Below are positions 46,590 through 56,602 of a DNA stretch of 64,000 bases, one piece after another; positions within the stretch are counted from its first letter, which is position 1; each line of letters opens with the position of its first letter. Source of the DNA: Liriodendron chinense (taxonomy: Eukaryota > Streptophyta > Magnoliopsida > Magnoliales > Magnoliaceae); assembly GCA_003013855.2 (NCBI GenBank), contig ML058507.1, forward strand, positions 2,480,001 to 2,544,000, read 5' to 3'. The notes under the pieces are model-generated. The model worked only from the letters and a program-made list of their open reading frames with translations. It was not told where the DNA came from and did not search any database. The position numbers were made by a program, and so were the translations under genes.

Positions 46590-47125
46590 TGATTTATATG
46601 TTTCAATCCACACCGTCCATCCATTTTTTCCACTGCATATTAGGGCACGAGCCCAAAAATGAGGCACATCCGAAGCCCAAGTGAACCACAAAATAAGGAA
46701 ATAGTGAGGATTGAATGCTTACCGTTGAAGCTTTTGGGGGCTATAGAAGTTTTGGATCAAGCTGATATTTATCTTTTCCTCGGTCAGTCCTACGTAACAC
46801 CCACTAGTGCGGTTAGCAGTGGGAGTTTCATCATATAGGTTTCGATACCTTAGACCTCTTGTTGAAACTCCTCAGAATCTTCCAACGAGATAAAGGCTCG
46901 AACCCTGTGTGACCTTATTGTGACCTTATCAATAGATTGGATGACAAATCAACATCACATCACTGTAGGCAGTAGGAAGGTATCAACTGTTGACATCATT
47001 ATCCTCACTGGTTTCTGCGACGTGGCCCACTTGAGTTTTGGATGTATCTATTTTTGGACTCATGCATTTAAATGAGCTGGAAAAATGGATGGACGGCGTC
47101 GATAAAACGCATACATCATGTTGGG
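46590..47125. mobile_element. Foldback element with a small insertion
   Basis: The left arm 'caccgtccatccatttttt' through 'gcccaaaaatgaggcacat' is mirrored by the right arm ending 'ggatggacggcgtcgataaa'. About 120 bp beginning near 46800 ('ccactagtgcggttagcag') interrupt the family centre and look foreign. Same family as 47181 and 49138. Confidence 0.65.
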
Positions 47126-47180
47126 GCACAGAGCTTTGACATCAGCTAGCCTGACGGTGTTGGGTCACCAGCAAAACCAC

Positions 47181-47677
47181 GTCCAGTTCAACAAGGCGTC
47201 GCTTCGGTGGATCCCTGACTGTAGGCCCAACCGTGATGCATGCGCCTTACATCCAGGCCGTTCATCTGTTTTGGAAGCTCATTTTATGTCATATGTCCAA
47301 AATGAAGCAGATATAAATCTCAGGTGGACCACACGACAGAAAATAGTGGTGAATGATCATTAAAAACTTCTTGTGGGCCATAAAAGCTTTGGGTCAAGCT
47401 GATATTTGTGTGGTCCCTTCATCCATGTCTTTGTGACTTTATCAAAAGGTTGGATGGCAAATAAACATTCTGTTACCCCCTAAGAAGTTTTTATTGGTGG
47501 CTATTCAACCACCACTGTTTCCTGTGGTGTGGTCCACCTGAGATTTAGATCTTTTTCATTTTTGGGTTCATGCCCTAAAATGAGCTTTCAAAACGGATGG
47601 GCGGCGTGGATTTAAATCACATACATCAAAGTGGGCCCCACAGTCAGGGATCCACCGAAGCAGCGCCCAGTTCAACC
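47181..47677. mobile_element. Foldback element, well-preserved arms
   Basis: Outer arms are nearly identical when inverted: 'gcttcggtggatccctgact' at left, and the same on the opposite strand at right. Pairing continues through 'ctcaggtggaccacac' and 'aaaaacttctt', giving arms of about 230 bp around a short centre containing 'ggttggatggcaaataaaca'. No coding sequence. Confidence 0.85.
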
Positions 47678-49137
47678 GTGGTTGAGAGTGGGCCCCACCC
47701 ATCTGGCCGCAACACGTGCAGATACGAACTCGTAGAAACACCATGATGGTGTTTTAAATTAGCCTGAGATAATGATGGCGCCACATAATAATAGTGAAGA
47801 ACTTCGATACTCTTGCAGACTGAGGTGGCCCATACACGCATTCACAGACACGTGGCACACATCTAAATTAAAGGACCCAAAAAAATCCACTGAGCATATG
47901 TTCGTAGATGGATGATAGCTGGACACCTTATGGACGGTCTAAATGGAAAATTGTTTTAAACGGTTCAAATTCAGCAAAAGATTTGTCTACTGATCTGAAG
48001 TCACAACCAATCTTACCTATCCAAATTTGGGCCCATCTGCGCCATACAGTGGGCCCCACTATTTGTGCAGGTTAATATTAGGAAATACATGACACGTGTG
48101 CACTTTTTGGGTGCATGTGTATAGAGTATCAAACTCTTCCAGAGTACCAAACAACTCTTCATAAAGCCTCTTGAATTAGATTTGCTTTTTGCAGATTGTC
48201 TTTTTGTCCCCTTAAAGGGTTGAAGATCTAGGGTTAGGAGGCTTGCATAGATGTCCGCTCATCCCACGCGCATGTACAATAAGCTCTTCTACACATTAGT
48301 ACATGTGCCAACATTTGATTCTTATGTGAGATCCAAGCCGTCCATCATGTTCATTACATGTCATAAAAGTCATAAAAATGATATTTTGTTTAGATAGATC
48401 AGATCCGTTGACAAAATCCTTCTAAGTTTTTTCAAGCTTTTTATTTGTTTCATGCATTATGATTCATTTGATAAGTGGACTAGATTAGTTTTTTGTTATC
48501 TTTATGTGATATGCATAGTAGTAATCGGATGATGGACGGATTGGATCTTGCACGATGGTTCCACGTAGGTCGAATGGAGTGCGAAGGAGATAGAGTTTGT
48601 GCACGCGTGTAGGGCTAGGTAGGTAAAATAAATGCATGCCGTGCATGGCTAGTCTCAGACGAGCTATTGAGTGCTTCAGCCTTGTATCGTGGGATAGAAG
48701 AGGAAGGCTCTCATTGCTCTTTTTTTACCTGGCTTCTCATGCTGAATAGGTGGGGCCCACATTTTTTAAGTGGTCCAATTCGTTGATCTGACGTAGCCCA
48801 TTGATGATGGACCATGCCCCAAAAGTATACAAGTTGAAGATTGCAGATACCCTCCAAATGGGCCAGGTTGGAAAGTTGTTGGATGTGGGCCCACCTGACT
48901 CAGTACAAAATTTGATAAAATCCCTATTTCCCACTTGAATTTTTTAATCTATCCGTTGATCAAGTGGACCACACGTTCACAAAGAAATAGAAATTTCATA
49001 AAATATGAAACCAACGGTCCATATTGATGTGTACAAGGCCTAAACCTGGCCCACAGGCTCAGATAAGAAGAAGGTCCAAGCCCGGTCAAAGGCCTCCTCA
49101 TTGCGTCCTACCCCTCCAAGGACGGACTCTGTACTTG
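47678..49137. other. Non-coding DNA between foldback elements
   Basis: No gene recognised. 'gtggggcccacatttttt' near 48752 and 'atgtgggcccacctga' near 48884 look like remains of another inverted repeat, but the arms could not be followed. Confidence 0.4.
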
Positions 49138-49582
49138 CAGGGGCTCCGTGGGGCCCACCGTGATGTATGTGTTTTATCCACGCCAACCATCCATTTTAAC
49201 AGATCCTTTTAAGGCATGAGACTTGAAGGGAGGCAGATCCAAAGCTCAAGTGGGCCACACCACAGGAAGCAGTGCTGATAATGACGCCACCGTTGAAACA
49301 TTCCTAGGGCTCACCGTGATGTTTATTTGCCATCCAACCTGTTCATAAGGTCACATAGACCTGGATGAAGGGAAAACACAAATATCAGCTTGATAAAATA
49401 CTTATGTCGTCCCCCAAGAAGTTTTCAACGGCAGGCATTCAATCTCCACTGTTTCTTGTGGTGTGGCCCACTTGAGGCTTGGATCTGCCTCCTTTTTGGC
49501 ATCCTGCCTTAAAATGATCCCTTAAAATGGATGGACGGCGTGGATAAAACATATACGTTATGGTGGGACCCACAGCCCCTGC
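49138..49582. mobile_element. Foldback element, reference copy of the family
   Basis: 445 bp. Left tip 'gcaggggctccgtggggccc'; the inverted right tip reads 'gcaggggctgtgggtccc'. Both arms continue 'accgtgatgtatgtgtttta' / 'accataacgtatatgtttta' and 'aagtgggccacaccacagga' / 'aagtgggccacaccacaaga'. The arms are about 220 bp and the centre holds 'gccatccaacctgttcataa'. This is the cleanest copy here for defining the family. Confidence 0.9.
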
Positions 49583-49654
49583 CAGAGGCATCACCTGGCA
49601 TCCGGCAGTTTACCATGCCCACGGCCACACTTAGCTAAGATTTGTATTTTCAAT

Positions 49655-49885
49655 TCATCGCAGTGAGAATGACCTTATGAACGGTTTGGATGGCATATAT
49701 GCATCACGGTGGAACCCGGTAAGGTTTCAACGGTGGGCATTTCCCTCCCTACTTTTTCCTGTCGTGTGGCCCACTTGCGTTTTGGATCTGCCTCATTTTT
49801 ATGATCCTGTTACATTAGTTGGAAAAAACGAATGGATGATGGAATAGATTCCTCACAAACATCAAGGTGGGCCCCACCTAGCTTA
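49655..49885. mobile_element. Half copy of the foldback family
   Basis: It starts in the family centre ('atgaacggtttggatggcat') and ends at the right tip ('atcaaggtgggccccacct'). The left arm is absent, like the fragment at 10383. Its right arm is closest in wording to the copy at 9362. Confidence 0.65.
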
Positions 49886-50780
49886 AGATCACATGAACTT
49901 CCTGCGAGATCCAGGCAATCAGCGGCACGGATCCATGTGGATGTCACACGTGTGAGGGGTCTGGACTATCCATCAGGTAGGCTACTCTGTTAACATGCCA
50001 AGGACCGAGAGCAGCTCACAAGCATGCATGAGAAAAATGGACGGTTAAAAAAAAAAAAAAAAAAAAGGCCCAACTGTTCAATCACGTAAGTACGTGTGGC
50101 TCACTGGACGAGTGCATTCCCCTCATTTTTGGCACTTGGCATGCTCACGTCGTCCCTTACCTGATGAATGGACTGGATCTATGACACGTGTGCCATTTCC
50201 CCAATATATGACACATGTTACATGAGCAAGAGGGACCCTCAGTTGAATCATGACCACCTCATTGCAATTGAGAATAAAGAAAAAAAAAAAAAAAGTACTT
50301 TGATGCTCTGTCTGTGTGTGATAGATGATACTCGGTCTCTAAATTATTTAAAATTTTGCAAAAGTGGCATAATTCAGATTGAACTGTCCAATTTCTGGCC
50401 AAGCTTAAATGTGTCATGAACAAAAAATAAAGCTTATTTGATTAACATTTGTGGGGGCTTACTAGGAATGAAAAATATCCAAATATCCAACTCACCTATT
50501 TTAACAAACAAGTGTCCACAAATGAAAGGTTAGGATTGTCCAACCAATCTGATTTCAGGAAAGTGACTGAGAGAAAGTGGGTTCTACAATGCTGATCGTT
50601 TAAATTTTATTTATGCCTTGCGTAAAAAATTTAGTGCCTGCATATCAAGCGTCGGGTGTAGCCGGAATAGCCAATTAACTCGCAATGCAGTTTGCCATAG
50701 AAGATCAAATGACTCACTAAATTATCAACTCTCAAGAAGATAATATGGTGAGTCAAATAGAATTGGAAGACTCATATTTA
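49886..50780. other. Non-coding stretch
   Basis: No element borders seen. A-runs occur at 50049-50066 and 50280-50294. Confidence 0.5.
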
Positions 50781-50976
50781 GGGCACATTTGGATACCACT
50801 AAATAAGTTACCTTTTCTACTTATAACAATAGATAAGTAAGTTTGATTTATAACCACTTATAAGTAATTTAACTTTTTTTAAAATTTAAAGTTACTTGAT
50901 CACTTCTGTTTAACAAGTACAAGTCAAGATAAGTCACTTGTGGCATAAGTAGCTTAACTTACAATCCAAACACCTC
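50781..50976. mobile_element. MITE, same family as 15651, opposite orientation
   Basis: Starts 'gggcacatttggatacca' and ends 'cttacaatccaaacacctc'. The interior 'aagtagcttaactta' and 'agataagtaagtttgattta' match the copy at 15651 read on the other strand. Confidence 0.8.
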
Positions 50977-51168
50977 GTAGGGTCCATTGGCTTTGCCCAT
51001 TCCCTATTAATGTAAAGGAAAAGTGCAATTATTACAAACATGTGAATTTCAATCATTACTCTTGAATTTTAATCATTCTAAAGAGTGACATAAGCATATG
51101 GATGTAATGATTTGCTTGGATATACATGAGTAATACATATAGAAGTGCAATGATTACAAATTACATTA

Positions 51169-51316
51169 TTTTTTATTATTTTTAGGTTAGTACACACATC
51201 CCACTATTAGTACACTCACCTTTCACTGTTGGTCATACTTCAATGCTAGCCACGCCCTACATTGGGATTCGATGCCAGGACCTCAGTGTTGAGACAAGGT
51301 TCATCTCCACTCAATC
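51169..51316 (-). mobile_element. 5'-truncated SINE with 14-bp TSD
   Basis: The 14 bases 'tacaaattacatta' flank it at 51155-51168 and 51317-51330. On the minus strand it reads 'ctgaggtcctggcatcgaat' (B-box region) through 'gtgggatgtgtgtactaacc' and ends in an A/T-rich tail. The A-box part present in the copy at 55739 is missing. Confidence 0.85.
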
Positions 51317-51516
51317 TACAAATTACATTACTTTAATATAAGTAATTTGATTGACAATTTTATGCTTGGATCTGCATGATAAAATTATAATGGTAATATT
51401 TCTACATTATTAAAATACCAATCAATAAGAAAAATATATTGATCCTTATTGTGTTTTGATAAAAGATTTTGAATGTAATATAATGCAAAATTAGTAATGA
51501 TTATAAATTCTCTTAT

Positions 51517-51660
51517 TTATTTTTTTGTTAGCACACACATCCCACTGTTAGCACACCCACCCATACCAGTTAGTCACGCTTCAATGTTAGCTACCCCTAT
51601 GTTAGTAATCGATACTAGGACCTCAGTTGAATTGATACCACCCCCATTCCCTTACCCTTC
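51517..51660 (-). mobile_element. Second minus-strand SINE copy
   Basis: The minus strand reads 'ctgaggtcctagtatcgatt' then 'gggatgtgtgtgctaac' and an AT-rich tail, parallel to the copy 350 bp to the left. It is 5'-truncated; no target duplication was resolved. Confidence 0.75.
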
Positions 51661-52117
51661 CCTTATTGCTTCTGCATTTCATTGGCGTATTTGTGTTTAA
51701 AAAAAACTCTATAAAATCACAATGATAACATTTTTGTGTACCATTAATTTGCAATTGAAACAGGGCCTTGGAAAAATGTTATAATTACAATTTTACCCTT
51801 GATAAACCAAGGGGAATCGATGGTTAAAAGCAAATGTTGTTAGGAGGAATATGAATCGGATGGCAAATTGGTGAAACAAACATGCCCTGATGGTATAAAC
51901 AGAAGGTCAAATCATCTATAGCAGTCCCACTTCCATGGATGGCAAATTGCTCAAAATATGAATCGGATGGTGTTGGCCATCTGATTCGTGGCCATAAATA
52001 AGCTAGTTTACTGAACAGGCTTCAGATGAGAAACCAACGAAAAGTCTAAAATTCTGTTTTTATTACCCAGGTTTTCCATTCCCCTATTAAAAGCCAATGC
52101 AACTTTTTTGAAGACAA

Positions 52118-52585
52118 GCTGAAGAATGGAATTCTAAGAAAATATATACACCCAATAAAAGTACAACCAAACTCTCTCTCATCAAAATAAAAATCCAGGA
52201 ATTGTTTAACTAGCCAAATTTTTTTTCTCATATTAAAAAAGGATTAATTACAGAAACCCACCTGGCTTTTGGTCAATTTTCGAAAACATGTCTATGTTTT
52301 AAAATATTTAGTCCGCCTACCTTTTTGGCGCCATTATGGATATAACCGCCTGACATCATAAAACCGTATTTTCTAAAAGGCCAAAATGCTGTTCATTTAA
52401 AACTAAATCAGGGCAGATGGGGCTTTCGTGTCCAGTGGTAATTGTTAAAATACAGGAATTAAAAAAAAAAAAAGAAGCTGGAAAATGGAATTCTTGGAAA
52501 ATAAAATATAAACTAACAGGTGTAACTAGATTTTTTTTTTTTAACTATAAAATTCCAGGAACTGTTAAGCAAACAAATAAAACAC
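52118..52585. repeat. Direct repeat pair of about 95-105 bp
   Basis: Segments at about 52118-52210 and 52473-52580 share 'gctg.a.aatggaattct' at the start and 'aaaattccaggaactgttaa' style ends, with 270 bp between. They may be decayed termini of one element or a partial duplication. No PBS or other LTR feature was seen. Confidence 0.5.
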
Positions 52586-54263
52586 CAGCAACCAAACAAC
52601 CCCTAAGAGTTGTAATGGGAGCCATTGAAATTTTCTTTCAACTGTCCTAAATCATCTATCATGTTTACAATCACCCATTCAGGGATGGAACCCTGGATCA
52701 CACACACACACTGCACTGGTGTGTGTACCAGGAATTAATTCGGACTCCATGATTAACAAAACAGTGAAAAAACTCAGTCAAAGAAATGGAAGTGCCAAAC
52801 ATTTGGCGAATGAAAGTAGGGGTTCAACATTGTTCCCACTCAAAATGAGTGAAAATACAGCAGTACAGTGTGCGTATGCATTCTATATAGATAAGATTAA
52901 AATAGAACACTTCAATTAAAATTATTATTATTATTTATATATAAAAATGAGCAATAATGAACAATATACAGTGGCAATCAAACAGTGAGTTAATATCATT
53001 CTTTGTCCCTCTCAAATCCTTCATTTTCAAGTAATCCCTATATAAATCAATCCATAGCTGCTAAAATTTTCCACTGTCACAATTCTACTGACCCTGATTT
53101 CTGTTTTTCCAAACCACCCTAAAAATTTCCTTATTTAATAAAATTCTTTTATAATTTTTTTTTTTCCTTTTCAACAATCTTCTGAATATACTGCGTTTTA
53201 AACATCAAAACAATTATATGCATTTATAAAAGAAAAGGAGATTCGAAGACAGTTTAAACTTTTAACCATCCTCAATTGCACTAAAAAACAAGGATGAATG
53301 GAGATCTATTTGTGTATTAAAGAAAAAAGGAAGCACAAAACGGCACAAAACACCAAAAACACCACCATGGGAAAGGGTTAATCTCCTAGCCACCAACTGA
53401 AAGTACTTTTTTATTATTATAAATGGATGGCTGAAAGAAAAATGTCCAACAAATCATGACCATTTGATGGTCATAAGGCTCCAAACAGCGGCTTGGATCA
53501 TCTAAATGATTTTATTTCCAATGTGCCCATCCATGATGGGCCCAATAGATGAACAATCCAGACCTCTTAATTGTGTGAAATGTGCACGAAGATAAAGAGT
53601 GCTTCGTGAATAACATAGATAAAAGCATTTAGCTTTGGTTGCCTGCCTTAGGATTAATACATGCAGCTCCCTCTCTCACAGTAAACATGGCAAACACGCC
53701 ACAATCAGGACCATTCACTAAAATCCTTCCTTTTCTAAGTAATTGAATTTGAGATTTAGGAGTCTCCCACGATTTATTTTATTTTATTTTAAAGCATTTT
53801 AGCACAACGAATTGAAATTAGTATGTTTTTATGTTATAAATCAACGACATTTAATCTTAAGATTGGCCTAGTAGTCATTTTCCATATATTTTTTCCTCAG
53901 ATTTTGAGAAAAGGAGGCAACTCCGCAGAGTAACCCCAATCACCTGACATAAACCGACTCAAGACCAAACAAGTCAGTCCAAGTCTCCATGTCTTAAAAC
54001 CATGTTTCAGGTATTATCAGTTTCAGGTGGAATTCAAATCAGAAGAGCCTCAAATGCACTCTAAAATCTACACAACACTCGCATGTTTCCAAATCTCAGA
54101 AGTCAGAACAAGGGTTTTAATGTTGACAAGCATAAAACCTGGCTAGTACATTTTGATGGCTGAAAGTAACATTATTAGGAGAAATTGAAAAAGATGGCAT
54201 TGTAAGGAAACAATACAACTACACCAACAGTCTTGCACAGCGCACTAACAAAGGCCGAAGCTC
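52586..54263. other. Non-coding stretch 3' of the mtACP exon
   Basis: AT-rich, with an (ATT)n patch at 52920-52935 and no recognised element. 54040-54263 probably includes the 3'-UTR of the mtACP gene; no polyadenylation signal was assigned. Confidence 0.4.
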
Positions 54264-54440
54264 TTATTTGGCTTGCGGATGGGCTGTGATATAGTCAATG
54301 AGATGAGCAGTGGTCGAGATTTTGTCAGCTTCGCTGTTTGGGATGTCCACAGCAAATTCTTCTTCCACTGCCATCATCACTTCAACGTTGTCCAGTCCGT
54401 CCAACTGCAAGTCATCCTTAAAATTGGCAATCGGACTCGC
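54264..54440 (-). CDS. Mitochondrial acyl carrier protein, last coding exon
   Basis: Mitochondrial ACP carries acyl intermediates for octanoate/lipoate synthesis and is also a complex I-associated subunit. This 58-codon exon encodes the second half of the ACP fold: 'ANFKDDLQLDGLDNVEVMMA' then 'VEEEFAVDIPNSEADKI', ending '...YITAHPQAK' and TAA (54264-54266). The C-terminal HPQAK is as in plant mtACP2-type proteins. The site that normally reads D-S-L, where 4'-phosphopantetheine attaches to Ser, reads D-G-L here (codon GGA). The acceptor is 'ttctacag|gcgag' at 54441/54440. The N-terminal exons (transit peptide, helix I) are not visible upstream to 64000, so the gene is either split by a >9.5-kb intron or broken. 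Confidence 0.85.
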   Translation of the reverse strand, partial: ASPIANFKDDLQLDGLDNVEVMMAVEEEFAVDIPNSEADKISTTAHLIDYITAHPQAK

Positions 54441-54919
54441 CTGTAGAAAACCAAAGCTTTTGTAAGTGCTTCTGATGCTGATGTATACAAAACAAGAAAC
54501 GTTCTGGCCAGGCAGATGCCTACTCTCCCTACACAGCACATGCATGAGATTAGGTTTGTCATCTGGCGGGACCCACCATGCATGTGCTGTCACTCAAAAT
54601 AGGCCAGCCTGCATCAGGTGGGCAACACACGTTATAATTTATAACAGAATATAATGGAAGCATATCAGTTGAAACATACATTGGCATTTATGACCAATCT
54701 GTTTGATAAAGTAACATAAATTGCTGAAAGCCGAGTAGGTTTTTTCCTTTATCCTTTTTATTTTTTTAATCAGAGGTTCAGCTATCCTTAACCCTACCTG
54801 CATGTCAAACCTTTAAGAAGAAGAAGAAGAAGAAAAGAAAAACTATTCTAAGTATGTACTCTCATGAAGCAGAACAAAGTATTAAACTTAAGAAATCTTC
54901 TCATTCTTTCTTCACGAAT

Positions 54920-55380
54920 TTACCTCGTAGAATCCAGACCACAATTAATTGGGATACAGCTTAAATGATAATGATGAGTCCAAAGAGTGATTTGACACGA
55001 GCACTCGGGTTTCAAAGTTCCCATCAAACCCAGCATATCTTGGCATCCTGATCTACCAAACTTAACTAAGCTTGGAACCTTCTCAGCTCTGATAACCAGA
55101 GCTGAACATCCAGTACAAGGGTGGAACTCTAAATTACTTTCATCTATTGGAAGATTGTAATAGATCACATGGAAGAGAGGAGAGTTTTGGAGAAGAAAGG
55201 ATTGTGCAGTGAAAATGAATAATCTCTCACACCCTAATGATATTTTATTAAACCCTAAACAACACAAAAACAATGGTGTCAAGAGTGAGCACCAAATTAA
55301 GACACACACATAAATATAAAGTCATACACATATATACCCAAACACCATACATATGCATACTACTTCGCCTACAAAGATTA
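54920..55380 (-). mobile_element. Possible Ty1/copia-type LTR end with PBS
   Basis: On the minus strand a TATA-containing region (about 55330) is followed by 'gggtttaataaaatatcatt', then 'tggatgttca' and immediately 'gctctggttatcagagc'. The last resembles the initiator-Met primer-binding site TGGTATCAGAGC with one extra base. The internal part would run to about 54920. There is only one LTR and no protein domain, so this is a remnant at best. Confidence 0.4.
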
Positions 55381-55657
55381 ACTCTCAAAATAGGTCACAG
55401 CCTTAGCAGTAGGGGAGGTAATGGATGGGGTCAGGTTAGACCATTTAATTAAAAAATATATAAAATAATGAGGATGGGTTCGACCCAAACCCAACCCACC
55501 CAACCCATTTAATTAAAAAATATATAAAATAAATAAATTGATTGTCATTTTGTAGAAAAGTACAAAAATATCATCTACATATTTAGGAAACTCTTAATTA
55601 ATATAAAATCAAACTCTTATTATAGCCACCAAAAACAAGTTTGGAGTATTTAAACTT

Positions 55658-55659
<2 letters not shown>

Positions 55660-55716
<57 letters not shown>
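55660..55716. repeat. (TA)n microsatellite
   Basis: Pure ta run of about 55 bases next to a SINE insertion. Confidence 0.95.
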
Positions 55717-55717
<1 letters not shown>

Positions 55718-55738
55718 GCTTTACTAACATCCTCACCT

Positions 55739-55920
55739 CACACCCAGGTCCATAGCTCAAGTGGCAGACTGAGTGAAGATAGCCTCGGTTCAACACTGAG
55801 GTAATGGTATCGATTCCCATAGTGGGGGTGGCTAACATTGTGATGTGACTAATAGGGGTGGGTGGGTGTACTAACAATGGGGTGTGTGAACTAACCCATA
55901 AAATAATAATAATAATAAAA
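55739..55920 (+). mobile_element. Full-length tRNA-derived SINE with 10-bp TSD
   Basis: Flanked by 'atcctcacct' at 55729-55738 and 55921-55930. It contains a pol III A-box-like 'tagctcaagtgg' (about 55753-55764) and a B-box-like 'ggtatcgattccc' (about 55806-55818), spaced as in tRNA-derived SINEs. A non-tRNA body with 'gtgggggtggctaacat' follows, then an (AAT)n tail. 182 bp. Two truncated relatives are at 51169 and 51517. Confidence 0.9.
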
Positions 55921-56060
55921 ATCCTCACCTTCACGGTGGCACACAGGGTAACCTATTGTCAATTCTCACACAACTAGGAGCAAGCCATGGGCAAAAATAA
56001 TTCCAATCAGGTGATCCCAAGCTTCTAATCAATATCATGAAAAAGAACAGTCAAGATTGA

Positions 56061-56602
56061 TTGGAGAAACGAAATAGGTCCACTACCTCTTCTTACCCTA
56101 GATGTTCCTGCTCTTCAAGTTCCAATCCTGCTAGGGGGTTTGGTATTCCTCTTATAGAGGGCCCGCAAGGGGGGATCGGGAAATTGCTCTTCCTTTATCT
56201 TTTCTTTTTTTCCTCTGGGATCCCTGAGGGATTAGAGGAGCATTTGGTTGGGCAGGAGGAGGATTCACTCCTTGAGGTCACCCCGCTTCAGTCAGCAGAC
56301 CCAATGGTGGCCTTATTGTTTCTAATTCGGCTTCGGTAATGAGGATATGCAGTGAAAGAAGGCCAGAAGATTGGTGTTCTACCAACAAAGAAATATCTTG
56401 TTGGGACAAGAAATGGATGAAAGATGCCTTGGGTCGAGTGGGGAGAATGCTTGGAGTTACCTATGGGAAGTCCGATGACCATGTCAAAGAATTTATGAAC
56501 TTTGTAGGGGCCAAAGGTCAGAAATCCTTGCAAATCCAGGCGCCAGATAAGGAAATCTCCAAAGGGATGGAGGGAATTACGCAGTTTGGGTCCCGTAAGT
56601 GA
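56061..56602 (+). pseudogene. LINE ORF1, C-terminal part
   Basis: Two frames: 56061-56339 (Ser/Pro-rich linker) and 56339-56602 ('MKDALGRVGRMLGVTYGKSD', then 'HVKEFMNFVG'). The second parallels the ORF1 end of the LINE at 26046-26297. The N-terminal DUF4283-like domain is not present, so the element is 5'-truncated. A frameshift separates the pieces. Confidence 0.7.

Noticed and set aside
46800..46920. Insert in a foldback element considered as a tRNA (ends ggctcgaaccctgt)
   Set aside because: No cloverleaf pairing or anticodon arm could be drawn; only a B-box-like word.
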